Of a DNA stretch of 64,000 nt, positions 32,629 to 38,859 are shown piece by piece. Numbering within the stretch: the first letter of the stretch is position 1; each line of letters opens with the position of its first letter. This stretch comes from UBA7672 sp041398245. Lineage in GTDB: Bacteria; Pseudomonadota; Alphaproteobacteria; Caulobacterales; Hyphomonadaceae. The notes beneath the pieces were generated by a model. It saw nothing but the letters and a program-made list of their open reading frames with translations. It did no database searches and was not told the origin of the DNA. The stretch covers positions 62,001-126,000 of the forward strand of contig JAWKVC010000002.1 in NCBI GenBank assembly GCA_041398245.1. Direction: 5' to 3'. The translations under genes were made by a program, and so were the position numbers.

Positions 32629-34383
32629 ATGGCTCGCTTGCCGCCCTTGCCCGATCTCGATTTCGATTTCGAGGACGCCGCGCCGCAATCGCGCGACCAT
32701 GGCGACGTCTACTTTTCCGGCGACGGGCTTTCGGAAAAGCGCGACGTGTTCCTGCACGGGTGCGGCCTGCCGGAAGCCTGGGCGGGTCGCGAACAATTCA
32801 CGGTCGGCGAGCTCGGCTTCGGTACGGGCCTCAATCTTCTGGCGCTGTGGGATCTGTGGCGCAGGCATCGCCCCTCAGCCACGGCGCGGCTCAACGTGTT
32901 GTCGTTCGAAGGCGCGCTGATCCCGCGCGAACATGCGGCCCGGATACATGCAGCCTGGCCGGAGCTTGCCGAGCTGTCGGCCATCCTGCGCGAGCACTGG
33001 CCGGACCGGGCGCTGGGCGCGCAACGTATCGCGCTGCCGGATGGCGTGATGCTGACGCTGTTTGTCGGCGATGTCGCCGAGACGCTGCCGCAAGCCAGCT
33101 GCGCGGCCGATGCGTGGTTTCTCGACGGGTTCGCGCCGGCGAAGAACCCGGCCATGTGGACGCAGGACGTCCTGGCGCAGGTCTCGCGGATGTGCGCGCC
33201 CGGCGCGCGCGCAGCGACCTATACGGTTGCGGGACATGTGAGACGAACGCTGGGGGATCTCGGTTTCGAGGTGAGCAAGGTTCCGGGCCATGGCCGCAAA
33301 AAGGAAAGGCTGGAAGCGCGCCTGACATCGCCGCGCTTCGCGCCCGTCACGCCGCCACAACGCGTGGCGATCATCGGCGCGGGCGTGGCCGGCGCCTGGG
33401 CTGCGCGGGCGTTCCTCGATCGCGGCTGTCATGTCGATGTTTGCGATCACGCCGCCACGCCGGCCTCGGGCGCGAGTGGAAACGCGCTGGCGCTGGTGAT
33501 GCCGCGACTCGATGCGGCGGATACGCCGACAGCGCGCGCATTGATCGCGGCGTGGTTGCTGGCGCGGCGCGTCTGGCGGCGTACGGGCGAGGATGCGGCC
33601 TGCAGGCTGGACGCGAAACACCTGCCGCGTGGGGCGCGCGAGGTGCAACGCTTCGCCAAGTTGCGCGATGATCCGCCACTGGACGACGGTCTGTTGCGAT
33701 ACGAAGGTGAAGCTCTCGTGCATGCCGGGGCTGTCGCGATCCGGCCGGACATCGCCCTGCCTCGGCTGCTGGACGGCGCGGCCTTTCATGGCGGTCGCAA
33801 TCTGGCGTCGCCCGAAGATGCGGACGCGGACCTCGTCGTGGTGTGCGCCGGCATCGGTCTCGCTTTGATGACAGGGATTGATGCGCCGCCGCTGGAAGGC
33901 CGGCTTGGCCAGGTCGAAAGCTGCGAGGATGACGGCGCCGCCTTCGCAATCGCCGATGGCGGATACGCCGCGCGAGCGCTTGGACGCCTCGTGTTCGGCG
34001 CAACATTCGAGGCGGCGGACGGCGACCCTCGCGTGACGGACGATGCGCGCACCCACAATCTTGGCGTGCTTGCGCGCCTCAGGCCCGACATCGCGCCGGG
34101 CGACATTGTCTCGCGCGCCTCCATCCGGGCGACGACGCCGGATCGCATGCCTTTCGCGGGACCCTCGCCCCAAAAGGAAAAGGCGCCGGACGGCACGCCG
34201 GCGCCTTCAGGACGTCACCGCCTTATCGGCGGCCTCGGCTCACGTGGCTTTCTGTGGGCGCCACTGCTTGCCGAGCTGGTCGCATCGGAAGCCTTCGGAG
34301 AACCTTCGCCGGTTGAGCGGCAGGTCGCCGAATGCCTTGACCCCGGGCGATTCCTTGCCCGCGCTCTCAGACGCGGGAACTGA
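32629..34383 (+). CDS. mnmC: bifunctional tRNA mnm5s2U34 biosynthesis protein MnmC
   Basis: 584 residues. N-terminal SAM-dependent methyltransferase (MnmD) with FTVGELGFGTGLNLLALWDL and WFLDGFAPAKNPAMW, then an FAD-dependent oxidoreductase (MnmC1) starting VAIIGAGVAGAWAARAFLDRG and ending LIGGLGSRGFLWAPLLAEL. Together they finish 5-methylaminomethyl-2-thiouridine at the wobble base of several tRNAs. Shorter than the E. coli enzyme (about 670). A stretch SPQKEKAPDGTPAPSGRH before the last motif looks like an insertion; its DNA also encodes a terminator for the opposite strand. Confidence 0.95.
   Translation: MARLPPLPDLDFDFEDAAPQSRDHGDVYFSGDGLSEKRDVFLHGCGLPEAWAGREQFTVGELGFGTGLNLLALWDLWRRHRPSATARLNVLSFEGALIPREHAARIHAAWPELAELSAILREHWPDRALGAQRIALPDGVMLTLFVGDVAETLPQASCAADAWFLDGFAPAKNPAMWTQDVLAQVSRMCAPGARAATYTVAGHVRRTLGDLGFEVSKVPGHGRKKERLEARLTSPRFAPVTPPQRVAIIGAGVAGAWAARAFLDRGCHVDVCDHAATPASGASGNALALVMPRLDAADTPTARALIAAWLLARRVWRRTGEDAACRLDAKHLPRGAREVQRFAKLRDDPPLDDGLLRYEGEALVHAGAVAIRPDIALPRLLDGAAFHGGRNLASPEDADADLVVVCAGIGLALMTGIDAPPLEGRLGQVESCEDDGAAFAIADGGYAARALGRLVFGATFEAADGDPRVTDDARTHNLGVLARLRPDIAPGDIVSRASIRATTPDRMPFAGPSPQKEKAPDGTPAPSGRHRLIGGLGSRGFLWAPLLAELVASEAFGEPSPVERQVAECLDPGRFLARALRRGN
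34180..34207 (-). terminator. intrinsic terminator of the psp operon, inside mnmC
   Basis: On the minus strand AAGGCGCCGG (34207-34198) pairs with CCGGCGCCTT (34189-34180) across an 8-nt loop, and is followed by TTTTCCTTTT. This is a canonical rho-independent terminator placed about 160 nt beyond the last psp-array gene, yet wholly within the coding sequence of the convergent mnmC. Confidence 0.75.
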
Positions 34384-34642
34384 CCTCCCCGCGGGAAAGG
34401 CGGTCAATCTCCGCGGAGAGGCGATGGTCGCCATCCGTGGCCAGCCGCTCCAGCGTCGCGACCCGGCCGCGCAAGCGCGCAACTTCATCGCGAAGGTCAT
34501 CATCATGCGGTGCGGCTGGTGCCGGGTCCGGCTTGCCGAGCTTCGCACGCTCATAGGAATGGACGTAGTGGGCGATGACCATTCCCATCACCGCCAGCGC
34601 AACCACGCCGACGCCCAGCGCCGTCAGCGCTATCCACAACAT
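34367..34642 (-). CDS. PspB-like small membrane protein (array member 8, last)
   Basis: 91 residues from the ATG at 34642, chosen because GGGGAGG lies 5 nt upstream; an ATG at 34660 overlapping the previous stop is the alternative. TM helix MLWIALTALGVGVVALAVMG, a linker rich in Pro/Asp (KPDPAPAAPHDDD), then the shared coiled-coil tail RLRGRVATLERLATDGDHRL and AEIDRLS. Ends 17 nt inside the convergent mnmC. Predicted bitopic inner-membrane protein with a cytoplasmic tail, by analogy with PspB. Confidence 0.85.
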   Translation of the reverse strand: MLWIALTALGVGVVALAVMGMVIAHYVHSYERAKLGKPDPAPAAPHDDDLRDEVARLRGRVATLERLATDGDHRLSAEIDRLSRGEVSSRV

Positions 34643-34656
34643 GGCGTCCTCCCCTG

Positions 34657-34944
34657 TCATACGTTAGGCCGTCCCGGATCGCGGCGCAGGCGCTCGATCT
34701 CGTCGGCGAGACGGCGGTCGTCGTCGGTCACCAGCTTCTCGAGAACCTTCACGCGATCCTTCAGGCGCGCGACCTCCTGATGGAGATCGCCGACCACGGC
34801 GTTCATCGCGGCGGCTTCGCCATCCGATCCACGTTCACGGGCGCGGACCTTCTCGCGCTCCAGCTTGATGCCCTGGGTCGCGATGCCGGAAATGGATCCG
34901 ATGAGGACGATGCCCAGAACCAGTTCAAACACGCCGATGGCCAT
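34657..34944 (-). CDS. PspB-like small membrane protein (array member 7)
   Basis: 95 residues. N-terminal TM VFELVLGIVLIGSISGIATQG, basic/acidic linker KLEREKVRARERGSDGE, then tail VARLKDRVKVLEKLVTDDDR followed by LADEIERLRRD, one of the best matches to the array consensus RVxVLExLxTDDxRxLAxEIxxLR. Good Shine-Dalgarno AGGAG about 7 nt before the ATG at 34944. Same operon as pspABC. Function inferred only from the locus and the PspB-like architecture. Confidence 0.87.
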   Translation of the reverse strand: MAIGVFELVLGIVLIGSISGIATQGIKLEREKVRARERGSDGEAAAMNAVVGDLHQEVARLKDRVKVLEKLVTDDDRRLADEIERLRRDPGRPNV

Positions 34945-34946
34945 GG

Positions 34947-35213
34947 CTATCTCCTCAGATCTTCGCCGCGCAGCCGGTCGATTTCGCCGGCGAGCTTGCG
35001 GTCATCATCCGTGGCGAGCTTCTCAAGAACGGCCACACGTTCTTTCAGACGGGTGATCTCGCGCATCATTTCCTGTTCGGAGACGGACGACGTGCGCTGC
35101 TCGCGCATCATCTCGAGCTTCATCTTCTGCGCTTTCACATATGTGCCGGCGATGATGCCGACGATGCCGCACAGGATGCCGAAGATCGGGATCAGAAGGC
35201 CAATATTACTCAT
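34947..35213 (-). CDS. PspB-like small membrane protein (array member 6)
   Basis: 88 residues. TM near the start (IGLLIPIFGILCGIVGIIAG), then a Met-rich juxtamembrane helix KAQKMKLEMMREQRTSSVSE, then tail ITRLKERVAVLEKLATDDDR and KLAGEIDRLRGED. Nearly identical in its tail to array members 5 and 7, pointing to relatively recent duplication. Two nt upstream of the next gene's start. Predicted to insert with the coiled-coil tail in the cytoplasm. Confidence 0.87.
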   Translation of the reverse strand: MSNIGLLIPIFGILCGIVGIIAGTYVKAQKMKLEMMREQRTSSVSEQEMMREITRLKERVAVLEKLATDDDRKLAGEIDRLRGEDLRR

Positions 35214-35250
35214 CCTACCTTCCTGTTTCGATTTACGCGCCGGTTAATCA

Positions 35251-35520
35251 TCAGACCCGCTCTTCCCTGCGGAGATCGTCAATCTCGCCCGCCAGCTTGC
35301 GGTCGCTATCCGTCGCAAGCCGTTCGAGCACTTCGACACGGGCGCGCAGACGGGATATCTCCGAGGCATTCTCGGCCAGGATGCGCTTGACCGCTTCGCT
35401 GTCGCTGCCAGCTGCGGTCTTGGCGCGGGCCTTTTCGGTTTCAGCCTTCGCGATCATGAACACCATCAGCAGAAAGGTGGCCATGCCCGCAATTGCGACA
35501 AACATTACTTGTGTGGTCAT
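35251..35520 (-). CDS. PspB-like small membrane protein (array member 5)
   Basis: 89 residues. TM VMFVAIAGMATFLLMVFMIA, a charged helix AETEKARAKTAAGSDSEAVK, then tail ISRLRARVEVLERLATDSDR and KLAGEIDDLRREE. The ribosome-binding site is weak (GGGATACGGAC), suggesting reliance on re-initiation from the upstream gene 27 nt away. Part of the psp operon. No enzymatic motif. Confidence 0.87.
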   Translation of the reverse strand: MTTQVMFVAIAGMATFLLMVFMIAKAETEKARAKTAAGSDSEAVKRILAENASEISRLRARVEVLERLATDSDRKLAGEIDDLRREERV

Positions 35521-35547
35521 GTCAGTCCGTATCCCTTCGTCCGCTCA

Positions 35548-35838
35548 TCACACCGTTGATCTGTCGGACCTAAGACCGGCGATCTCGCGCGACAACCTGT
35601 GCTCGTCATTGGTCGCCAGGCGCTCGAGCACTTCGACGCGCTGACGCAGTTTGGACAGCTCGGCTTCATTGGCGGCGACGATCTGCTCGAGTCGCGCCTT
35701 GTCTTCCGAACCCGCCCTGCCGGCTCTCAGGGTCAGCTTCTTTTCCTCATAGGCGAGCGCCATCCGGATGACCTGAAAGGTGAAGGCCAGAACGGCGATG
35801 ACGCTGAATATGATTGTAGCCGCCAGCGCTCCGCTCAT
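35548..35838 (-). CDS. PspB-like small membrane protein (array member 4)
   Basis: 96 residues. TM ALAATIIFSVIAVLAFTFQV followed by RMALAYEEKKLTLRAGRAG, an Ala/Glu coiled coil (KARLEQIVAANEAELS), then tail KLRQRVEVLERLATNDEHRL and SREIAGLR. Its ATG overlaps the stop of array member 3 by 4 nt (ATGA), so it is translationally coupled. The TND in place of TDD and REI in place of GEI make it a slightly diverged copy. Confidence 0.87.
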   Translation of the reverse strand: MSGALAATIIFSVIAVLAFTFQVIRMALAYEEKKLTLRAGRAGSEDKARLEQIVAANEAELSKLRQRVEVLERLATNDEHRLSREIAGLRSDRSTV

Positions 35839-36218
35839 TGTCTGTCTCCATCCGGCTTGTCGCGCAGCCTGTCGATCTCGCGGGCGATCCGCGCCTCATC
35901 GTCAACGATCAGCTTCTCCAGCACGATGATGCGCTGGTTCATCGCATCGATGGCCTTCTCCATCTCCGCGACCTTCGCCTGCAGTCTGGCGACTTCGCCA
36001 GTGTCATTGGACTCGCCGAAGCCCATGCCCCACTGGTTCATGCTCTCGGCGTCGAGACCCCAGAATTTGGGATCCTTGAAATGCGTCCAGTCTCCACGCG
36101 AGACGCGGCGCGCGGCCCAGCGGGCGCGCCATGCTGCACGCTTGGCCTGGCGTTCCGCTCGTGAGGCTTCGCGGCTCTTGCGGTATCCGCAGTCGTGATC
36201 GTGCATGTGTCCAACCAT
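35835..36218 (-). CDS. soluble PSP-array protein with PspB-like tail (array member 3)
   Basis: 127 residues, no TM or signal peptide. The N-terminal half is strongly basic (RKSREASRAERQAKRAAWR and RWAARRVSRGDW), then an aromatic linker with PKFWGLDAESMNQWGMGFG, and a long coiled coil VARLQAKVAEMEKAIDAMNQ ending in the array tail RIIVLEKLIVDDEARIAREI and DRLRDK. The basic head could bind membrane lipid or nucleic acid; that is speculation. Start could be the second Met at 36206. Confidence 0.82.
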   Translation of the reverse strand: MVGHMHDHDCGYRKSREASRAERQAKRAAWRARWAARRVSRGDWTHFKDPKFWGLDAESMNQWGMGFGESNDTGEVARLQAKVAEMEKAIDAMNQRIIVLEKLIVDDEARIAREIDRLRDKPDGDRQ

Positions 36219-36237
36219 CCCCTGTCAGCGCGCCCTG

Positions 36238-36408
36238 TCAGTCGCGCAGTTTCTCGATCTCGGCGGCCAGCCGGGCTTCCTCATCAGTCCTGAGATTGCC
36301 CAGCGGCGTGCGGCGGACATCGCGCAGTTCGTTGAAGCGCGGCTGCGCTTCAGCTTCCTTGCGGGTGTCCTTCGGCGTCTGGCTGGCGGGCCGTTCTTCG
36401 TTGGTCAT
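36238..36408 (-). CDS. 56-residue soluble array protein with the conserved tail end (array member 2)
   Basis: Very short protein from the ATG at 36408, about 9 nt after GGAG. Hydrophilic N terminus (MTNEERPASQTPKDTRKEAE), then NELRDVRRTPLGNLRTDEEA and RLAAEIEKLRD. Only the second half of the array tail (TDxxxRLAxEIxxLR) is kept; the VLExL coiled-coil part is replaced. No TM. The open frame extends upstream to 36495 but overlaps the previous gene. It may be a decoy or regulator of the other tails. Confidence 0.75.
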   Translation of the reverse strand: MTNEERPASQTPKDTRKEAEAQPRFNELRDVRRTPLGNLRTDEEARLAAEIEKLRD

Positions 36409-36445
36409 GGGCGTTTCTCCCTGTCCCGCTCTGCGTCGGGTCCGT

Positions 36446-36712
36446 TCATGCCGGCGGACGGCCGCGATCCCGAAGGCTGTCGATCTCGCGGGCAAGGCGG
36501 CGGTCCTCGTCGGTGAGCAGGCGCTCCAGCACGGCGACGCGATCCGTCAGCTTGTCGATCTGCTGCTGCATCTGACCGATGATGGCGCCGTCCTCGCGCG
36601 ACATGCCGCTTCGCATCTGGGCGCGTTGGAGCTTGCCTTTCTGGACCAGCCAGACGATGGCGACCACCATGGCGAAAGGCGCAGCGACGGCGACAAGACC
36701 TGTAAGGTTCAT
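36446..36712 (-). CDS. PspB-like small membrane protein (array member 1)
   Basis: 88 residues from the ATG at 36712, which has AGGAG 6 nt upstream; an ATG at 36718 lies too close to that site. TM LTGLVAVAAPFAMVVAIVWL, basic linker QKGKLQRAQMRSGMSRED, then MQQQIDKLTDRVAVLERLLT and DEDRRLAREIDSLRDRGR, an excellent match to the array tail. It begins 9 nt after the 81-residue membrane protein gene and is the first tail-bearing gene after pspC. Confidence 0.85.
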   Translation of the reverse strand: MNLTGLVAVAAPFAMVVAIVWLVQKGKLQRAQMRSGMSREDGAIIGQMQQQIDKLTDRVAVLERLLTDEDRRLAREIDSLRDRGRPPA

Positions 36713-36721
36713 GTCCATCTC

Positions 36722-36967
36722 CTAACCATCCGAGCCCGTCCGCAACGCCGCAACCGGCTGCCAGTTGATGTCAAACCCGCAGTGCGGCGGGCAGCCCCGG
36801 GGGGCCATGCCCAGTGTAAGGCCATTTTCGCTGGGGCCGAACACAAAGCTCATCTCGCCTGCATTGAGGTGCACGATGCCGAACCGTGTGCCCACGGCGA
36901 GGCCGGCAAGGCCGAAGCCAAGAAGCGCGGCGGTGCAAGCCAGTCTGATCTGAAGTCCGCGAGCCAT
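36722..36967 (-). CDS. 81-residue membrane/exported protein of the psp operon
   Basis: N-terminal hydrophobic segment IRLACTAALLGFGLAGLAVG after a short basic start (MARGLQ), then a probably periplasmic domain with GEMSFVFGPSENGLTLGMAP and a CPPHC motif (RGCPPHCGFD), suggestive of a disulfide or metal site. It lacks the coiled-coil tail of its neighbours, so it is not a PspB-like copy. It is the first gene after the large intercistronic hairpin downstream of pspC. AGAGGGA precedes the ATG. No family recognised. Confidence 0.75.
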   Translation of the reverse strand: MARGLQIRLACTAALLGFGLAGLAVGTRFGIVHLNAGEMSFVFGPSENGLTLGMAPRGCPPHCGFDINWQPVAALRTGSDG

Positions 36968-37014
36968 GATGTCCCTCTTCTTCTGCTTACGGGGCTCTTT
37001 GCTGGATCGTCGTC

Positions 37015-37060
37015 GGCGCAGCGGCTGGGGAGGGGAGGATTTTTTGTCAGCCGCTGCGCC
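37015..37060 (-). other. 13-bp intercistronic hairpin between pspC and the array
   Basis: GGCGCAGCGGCTG (37015-37027) and CAGCCGCTGCGCC (37048-37060) are perfect complements around a 20-nt loop. On the mRNA it lies just after the pspC stop. There is no T tract on the minus-strand side, so it looks less like a terminator than a stem that blocks 3' exonucleases or partly attenuates, allowing pspABC and the distal array to accumulate to different levels. Confidence 0.65.
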
Positions 37061-37077
37061 GGGTGGAGTCAGTCAGT

Positions 37078-37479
37078 CTATCTGCCTTCCAGATCGCGGA
37101 ATTCGCGGCGGAGTTTCCACTCCTCGGATGTCACCGCGCGTTCCATTCGGGCCAGCCGGTCGTCCATGTCCTTGAACTTGTACCGGATGTTCGAGAACGT
37201 CTCGCGGGGGCGGTCGGAGACCGACGTCCAGAAGCGCTCTTCATCGGGCGAAAGGTTACGCGGACGGTAGGGCTGGTAGGGCGTGATCGCCCAGATCACC
37301 AGGTAGACCGGAAGGATGAAGCCGACCCCGCCGAACAGCAGGAGCGCGGCGACGATCCGTGTGATGGTCGGGTCCCAGCCCATCCGGTCGGCGACGCCGC
37401 CACAGACGCCTGCAATCACCTTGTCGCGCGAGCGGTAGAGCCGCTTCGGATTCGGGGAGGAGGTGTAATCGTCACGCAT
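37078..37479 (-). CDS. pspC: phage shock protein C
   Basis: 133 residues. PspC domain: LYRSRDKVIAGVCGGVADRM followed by ITRIVAALLLFGGVGFILPV and YLVIWAITP, the usual amphipathic first helix plus TM. The C-terminal part, RYKFKDMDDRLARMERAVTS then LRREFRDLEGR, matches the tail shared by the downstream small proteins. In enterobacteria PspB and PspC sense membrane stress and pull PspA off PspF. Starts on the base that ends pspB, so the genes are coupled. Confidence 0.95.
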   Translation of the reverse strand: MRDDYTSSPNPKRLYRSRDKVIAGVCGGVADRMGWDPTITRIVAALLLFGGVGFILPVYLVIWAITPYQPYRPRNLSPDEERFWTSVSDRPRETFSNIRYKFKDMDDRLARMERAVTSEEWKLRREFRDLEGR

Positions 37480-37748
37480 CAGTTGATATCCCCACGAGTA
37501 GTGTGAGTGGGCCGCGGGCGCATCGGAGCGCCTTCCGGTTCGATCAGGCGCTCGAGCGTTTCGATGCGGCGTTCCATGGTGCGGGCGGAGCGCCAGAGAT
37601 CCTCGAGCATGCGTTCGTCATCCTCCGTGAGGTTCCGCGAGGAGCGGGCCTTGGAGATGTAGTGGAGGATCATCCACGGGAGAATGACGAAGAGCGCGAG
37701 AATGGCCACCAAGCCAAGGCTCATGCCCATGATCGTTTCGGGATCCAT
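37479..37748 (-). CDS. pspB: phage shock protein B
   Basis: 89 residues. TM LGLVAILALFVILPWMILHY and a cytoplasmic coiled coil LEDLWRSARTMERRIETLER, the classical PspB layout (membrane helix plus a leucine-zipper-like region ending in an LExxL motif). The Pro/Thr-rich end is unlike the sealed EIxxLR tail of the array proteins. ATG shares its A with the pspA stop (TGATG). Predicted partner of PspC in envelope stress sensing. Confidence 0.93.
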   Translation of the reverse strand: MDPETIMGMSLGLVAILALFVILPWMILHYISKARSSRNLTEDDERMLEDLWRSARTMERRIETLERLIEPEGAPMRPRPTHTTRGDIN

Positions 37749-38452
37749 CAGCCTGCCTCGCCTTCAGTTTTCCGGCGAACCGGCGTCGGAGCAGGCGATC
37801 CGCCGCGGCGGCGCTTGAGCTCGGCCAGTTCCTTCTCGATCGACTCTTCGGCGGCCAGTTCCTGGAACTGCGCTTCGAGCGAGCGGTCGCCGACATTGAT
37901 CAGGTCGGCATAGGCTTCCATCTCGTCGACCTTGCGCTCGATCTGGTTGTAGCGGCGCATCGCCTCGTCAACCTTGTTGACCTCGATGCGCGAGCGCATC
38001 GCGATCCGGTGCTCGGCGGCTTCGCGGCGGACGACCAGGGCGCGGTGCTTCGACTTCGCCTCGTCCAGCTTGGCCTGCAGCTTCTCCAGGTCGTCCTGGC
38101 GGCGGACCGAGACTTCCTCGATCGCCTTGAGGGCCTGGCGTCGGCTGTCGATCTCGCGCTCGGCGCGCTGTTTGGCTGCGAGGGCGCCGCGGGCGAGGTC
38201 TTCACGCCCCTTTTCCACGGCGAGCTCGGCCTTGGCCGCCCAGTCGAGACGGGTCTGTTCGAGCTGAACGATGTCGCGCTCGTATTCCTTCTTGTCCGCC
38301 ATCGACCGCGCAGCGGCGGAGCGGACCTCGACGAGGCAGTCTTCCATCTCCTGGATGATGAGACGAGCGATCTTCTCTGGATCCTCCGCCTTATCCAGCA
38401 TGGCGTTGATGTTGGAATTGATGATGTCGGACAGCCTGGAGAAAATGCCCAT
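37748..38452 (-). CDS. pspA: phage shock protein A
   Basis: 234 residues. PspA/IM30 (ESCRT-III-like) membrane-repair protein and negative regulator of PspF. N-terminal amphipathic helix MGIFSRLSDIINSNINAMLD, DPEKIARLIIQEMEDCLVEVR, then long coiled coils (IEEVSVRRQDDLEKLQAKLD) and the C-terminal helix ELAELKRRRGG. Full length compared with E. coli PspA (222). Expected to polymerise on stressed inner membrane. Preceded by a 45-residue gene product in the same predicted sigma-54 transcript. Confidence 0.97.
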   Translation of the reverse strand: MGIFSRLSDIINSNINAMLDKAEDPEKIARLIIQEMEDCLVEVRSAAARSMADKKEYERDIVQLEQTRLDWAAKAELAVEKGREDLARGALAAKQRAEREIDSRRQALKAIEEVSVRRQDDLEKLQAKLDEAKSKHRALVVRREAAEHRIAMRSRIEVNKVDEAMRRYNQIERKVDEMEAYADLINVGDRSLEAQFQELAAEESIEKELAELKRRRGGSPAPTPVRRKTEGEAG

Positions 38453-38522
38453 ATCAGAACCTTTCGTCGTGCCTTCTCGGGTTTCAGTCTTCTTGTTGGT
38501 GTTGGTGCCGATTAGGTGGAGG

Positions 38523-38660
38523 TCAGAAGAAGATGCGCGCGATCATGAAGCCGGCGATGAAAAAGCCCCAGCTTTCGAACGGTCGACGGCCGAGCCAGCT
38601 TCCAAAACGGCCCAGTGGGCTGGGCTTCTCGTAGGGATCGCGGCGGGAGTCGTAGCGCAT
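38523..38660 (-). CDS. 45-residue membrane-associated protein, first gene of the psp operon
   Basis: Starts MRYDSRRDPYEKPSPLGRFG and ends ESWGFFIAGFMIARIFF: a basic, aromatic N-terminal half and a hydrophobic C-terminal helix ending exactly at the stop, i.e. a probable C-tail-anchored peptide. AGGAG lies 7 nt before the ATG. The predicted sigma-54 transcript would start about 37 nt upstream, making this the first cistron, 70 nt before pspA. Not similar to E. coli PspD as far as I can see. Too short to be found by length-filtered gene calling. Confidence 0.7.
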   Translation of the reverse strand: MRYDSRRDPYEKPSPLGRFGSWLGRRPFESWGFFIAGFMIARIFF

Positions 38661-38707
38661 CTTTAGCTCCTGTGGTCGCCGGTGTAGCCCCGGCATGAAC
38701 CTATGAA

Positions 38708-38723
38708 TGCAACCGCCGTGCCA
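38708..38723 (-). promoter_or_regulatory. sigma-54 promoter of the psp operon
   Basis: Minus strand reads TGGCACG-GCGG-TTGCA (38723-38708), a near-perfect match to the sigma-54 consensus TGGCAC-N5-TTGCW with correct spacing. The start of transcription would be near 38697. The divergent pspF encodes the matching bacterial enhancer-binding protein, so the psp operon is expected to be PspF/sigma-54 dependent. Upstream activating sites should lie in 38730-38810 but I cannot define them. Confidence 0.85.
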
Positions 38724-38818
38724 GTTTTCCGGTAACCCTACAGAGCCCTGATTTCCATTGGATTATTCGATTTCTGCCGCGGTCAGATTTACCTGTTTGG
38801 TGAAATCCGCCACCCGTG

Positions 38819-38859
38819 ATATGGCGAAAACAACCAATCCCCGGTGTTTCTCGCCATAT
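38819..38859. promoter_or_regulatory. inverted repeat overlapping the pspF start codon
   Basis: ATATGGCGA (38819-38827) and TCGCCATAT (38851-38859) are perfect arms; with one unpaired base the match extends to AAACA/TGTTT, giving a stem of about 14 bp and a 12-nt loop. The right arm includes the first two bases of the pspF ATG. It could be an operator (autoregulation, as PspF does in E. coli) or an mRNA stem limiting pspF translation. Confidence 0.5.

Noticed and set aside
34367..38660. Prophage or phage remnant suggested by the name phage shock protein
   Set aside because: No integrase, capsid, tail or lysis genes are present. PSP is a host envelope-stress system.
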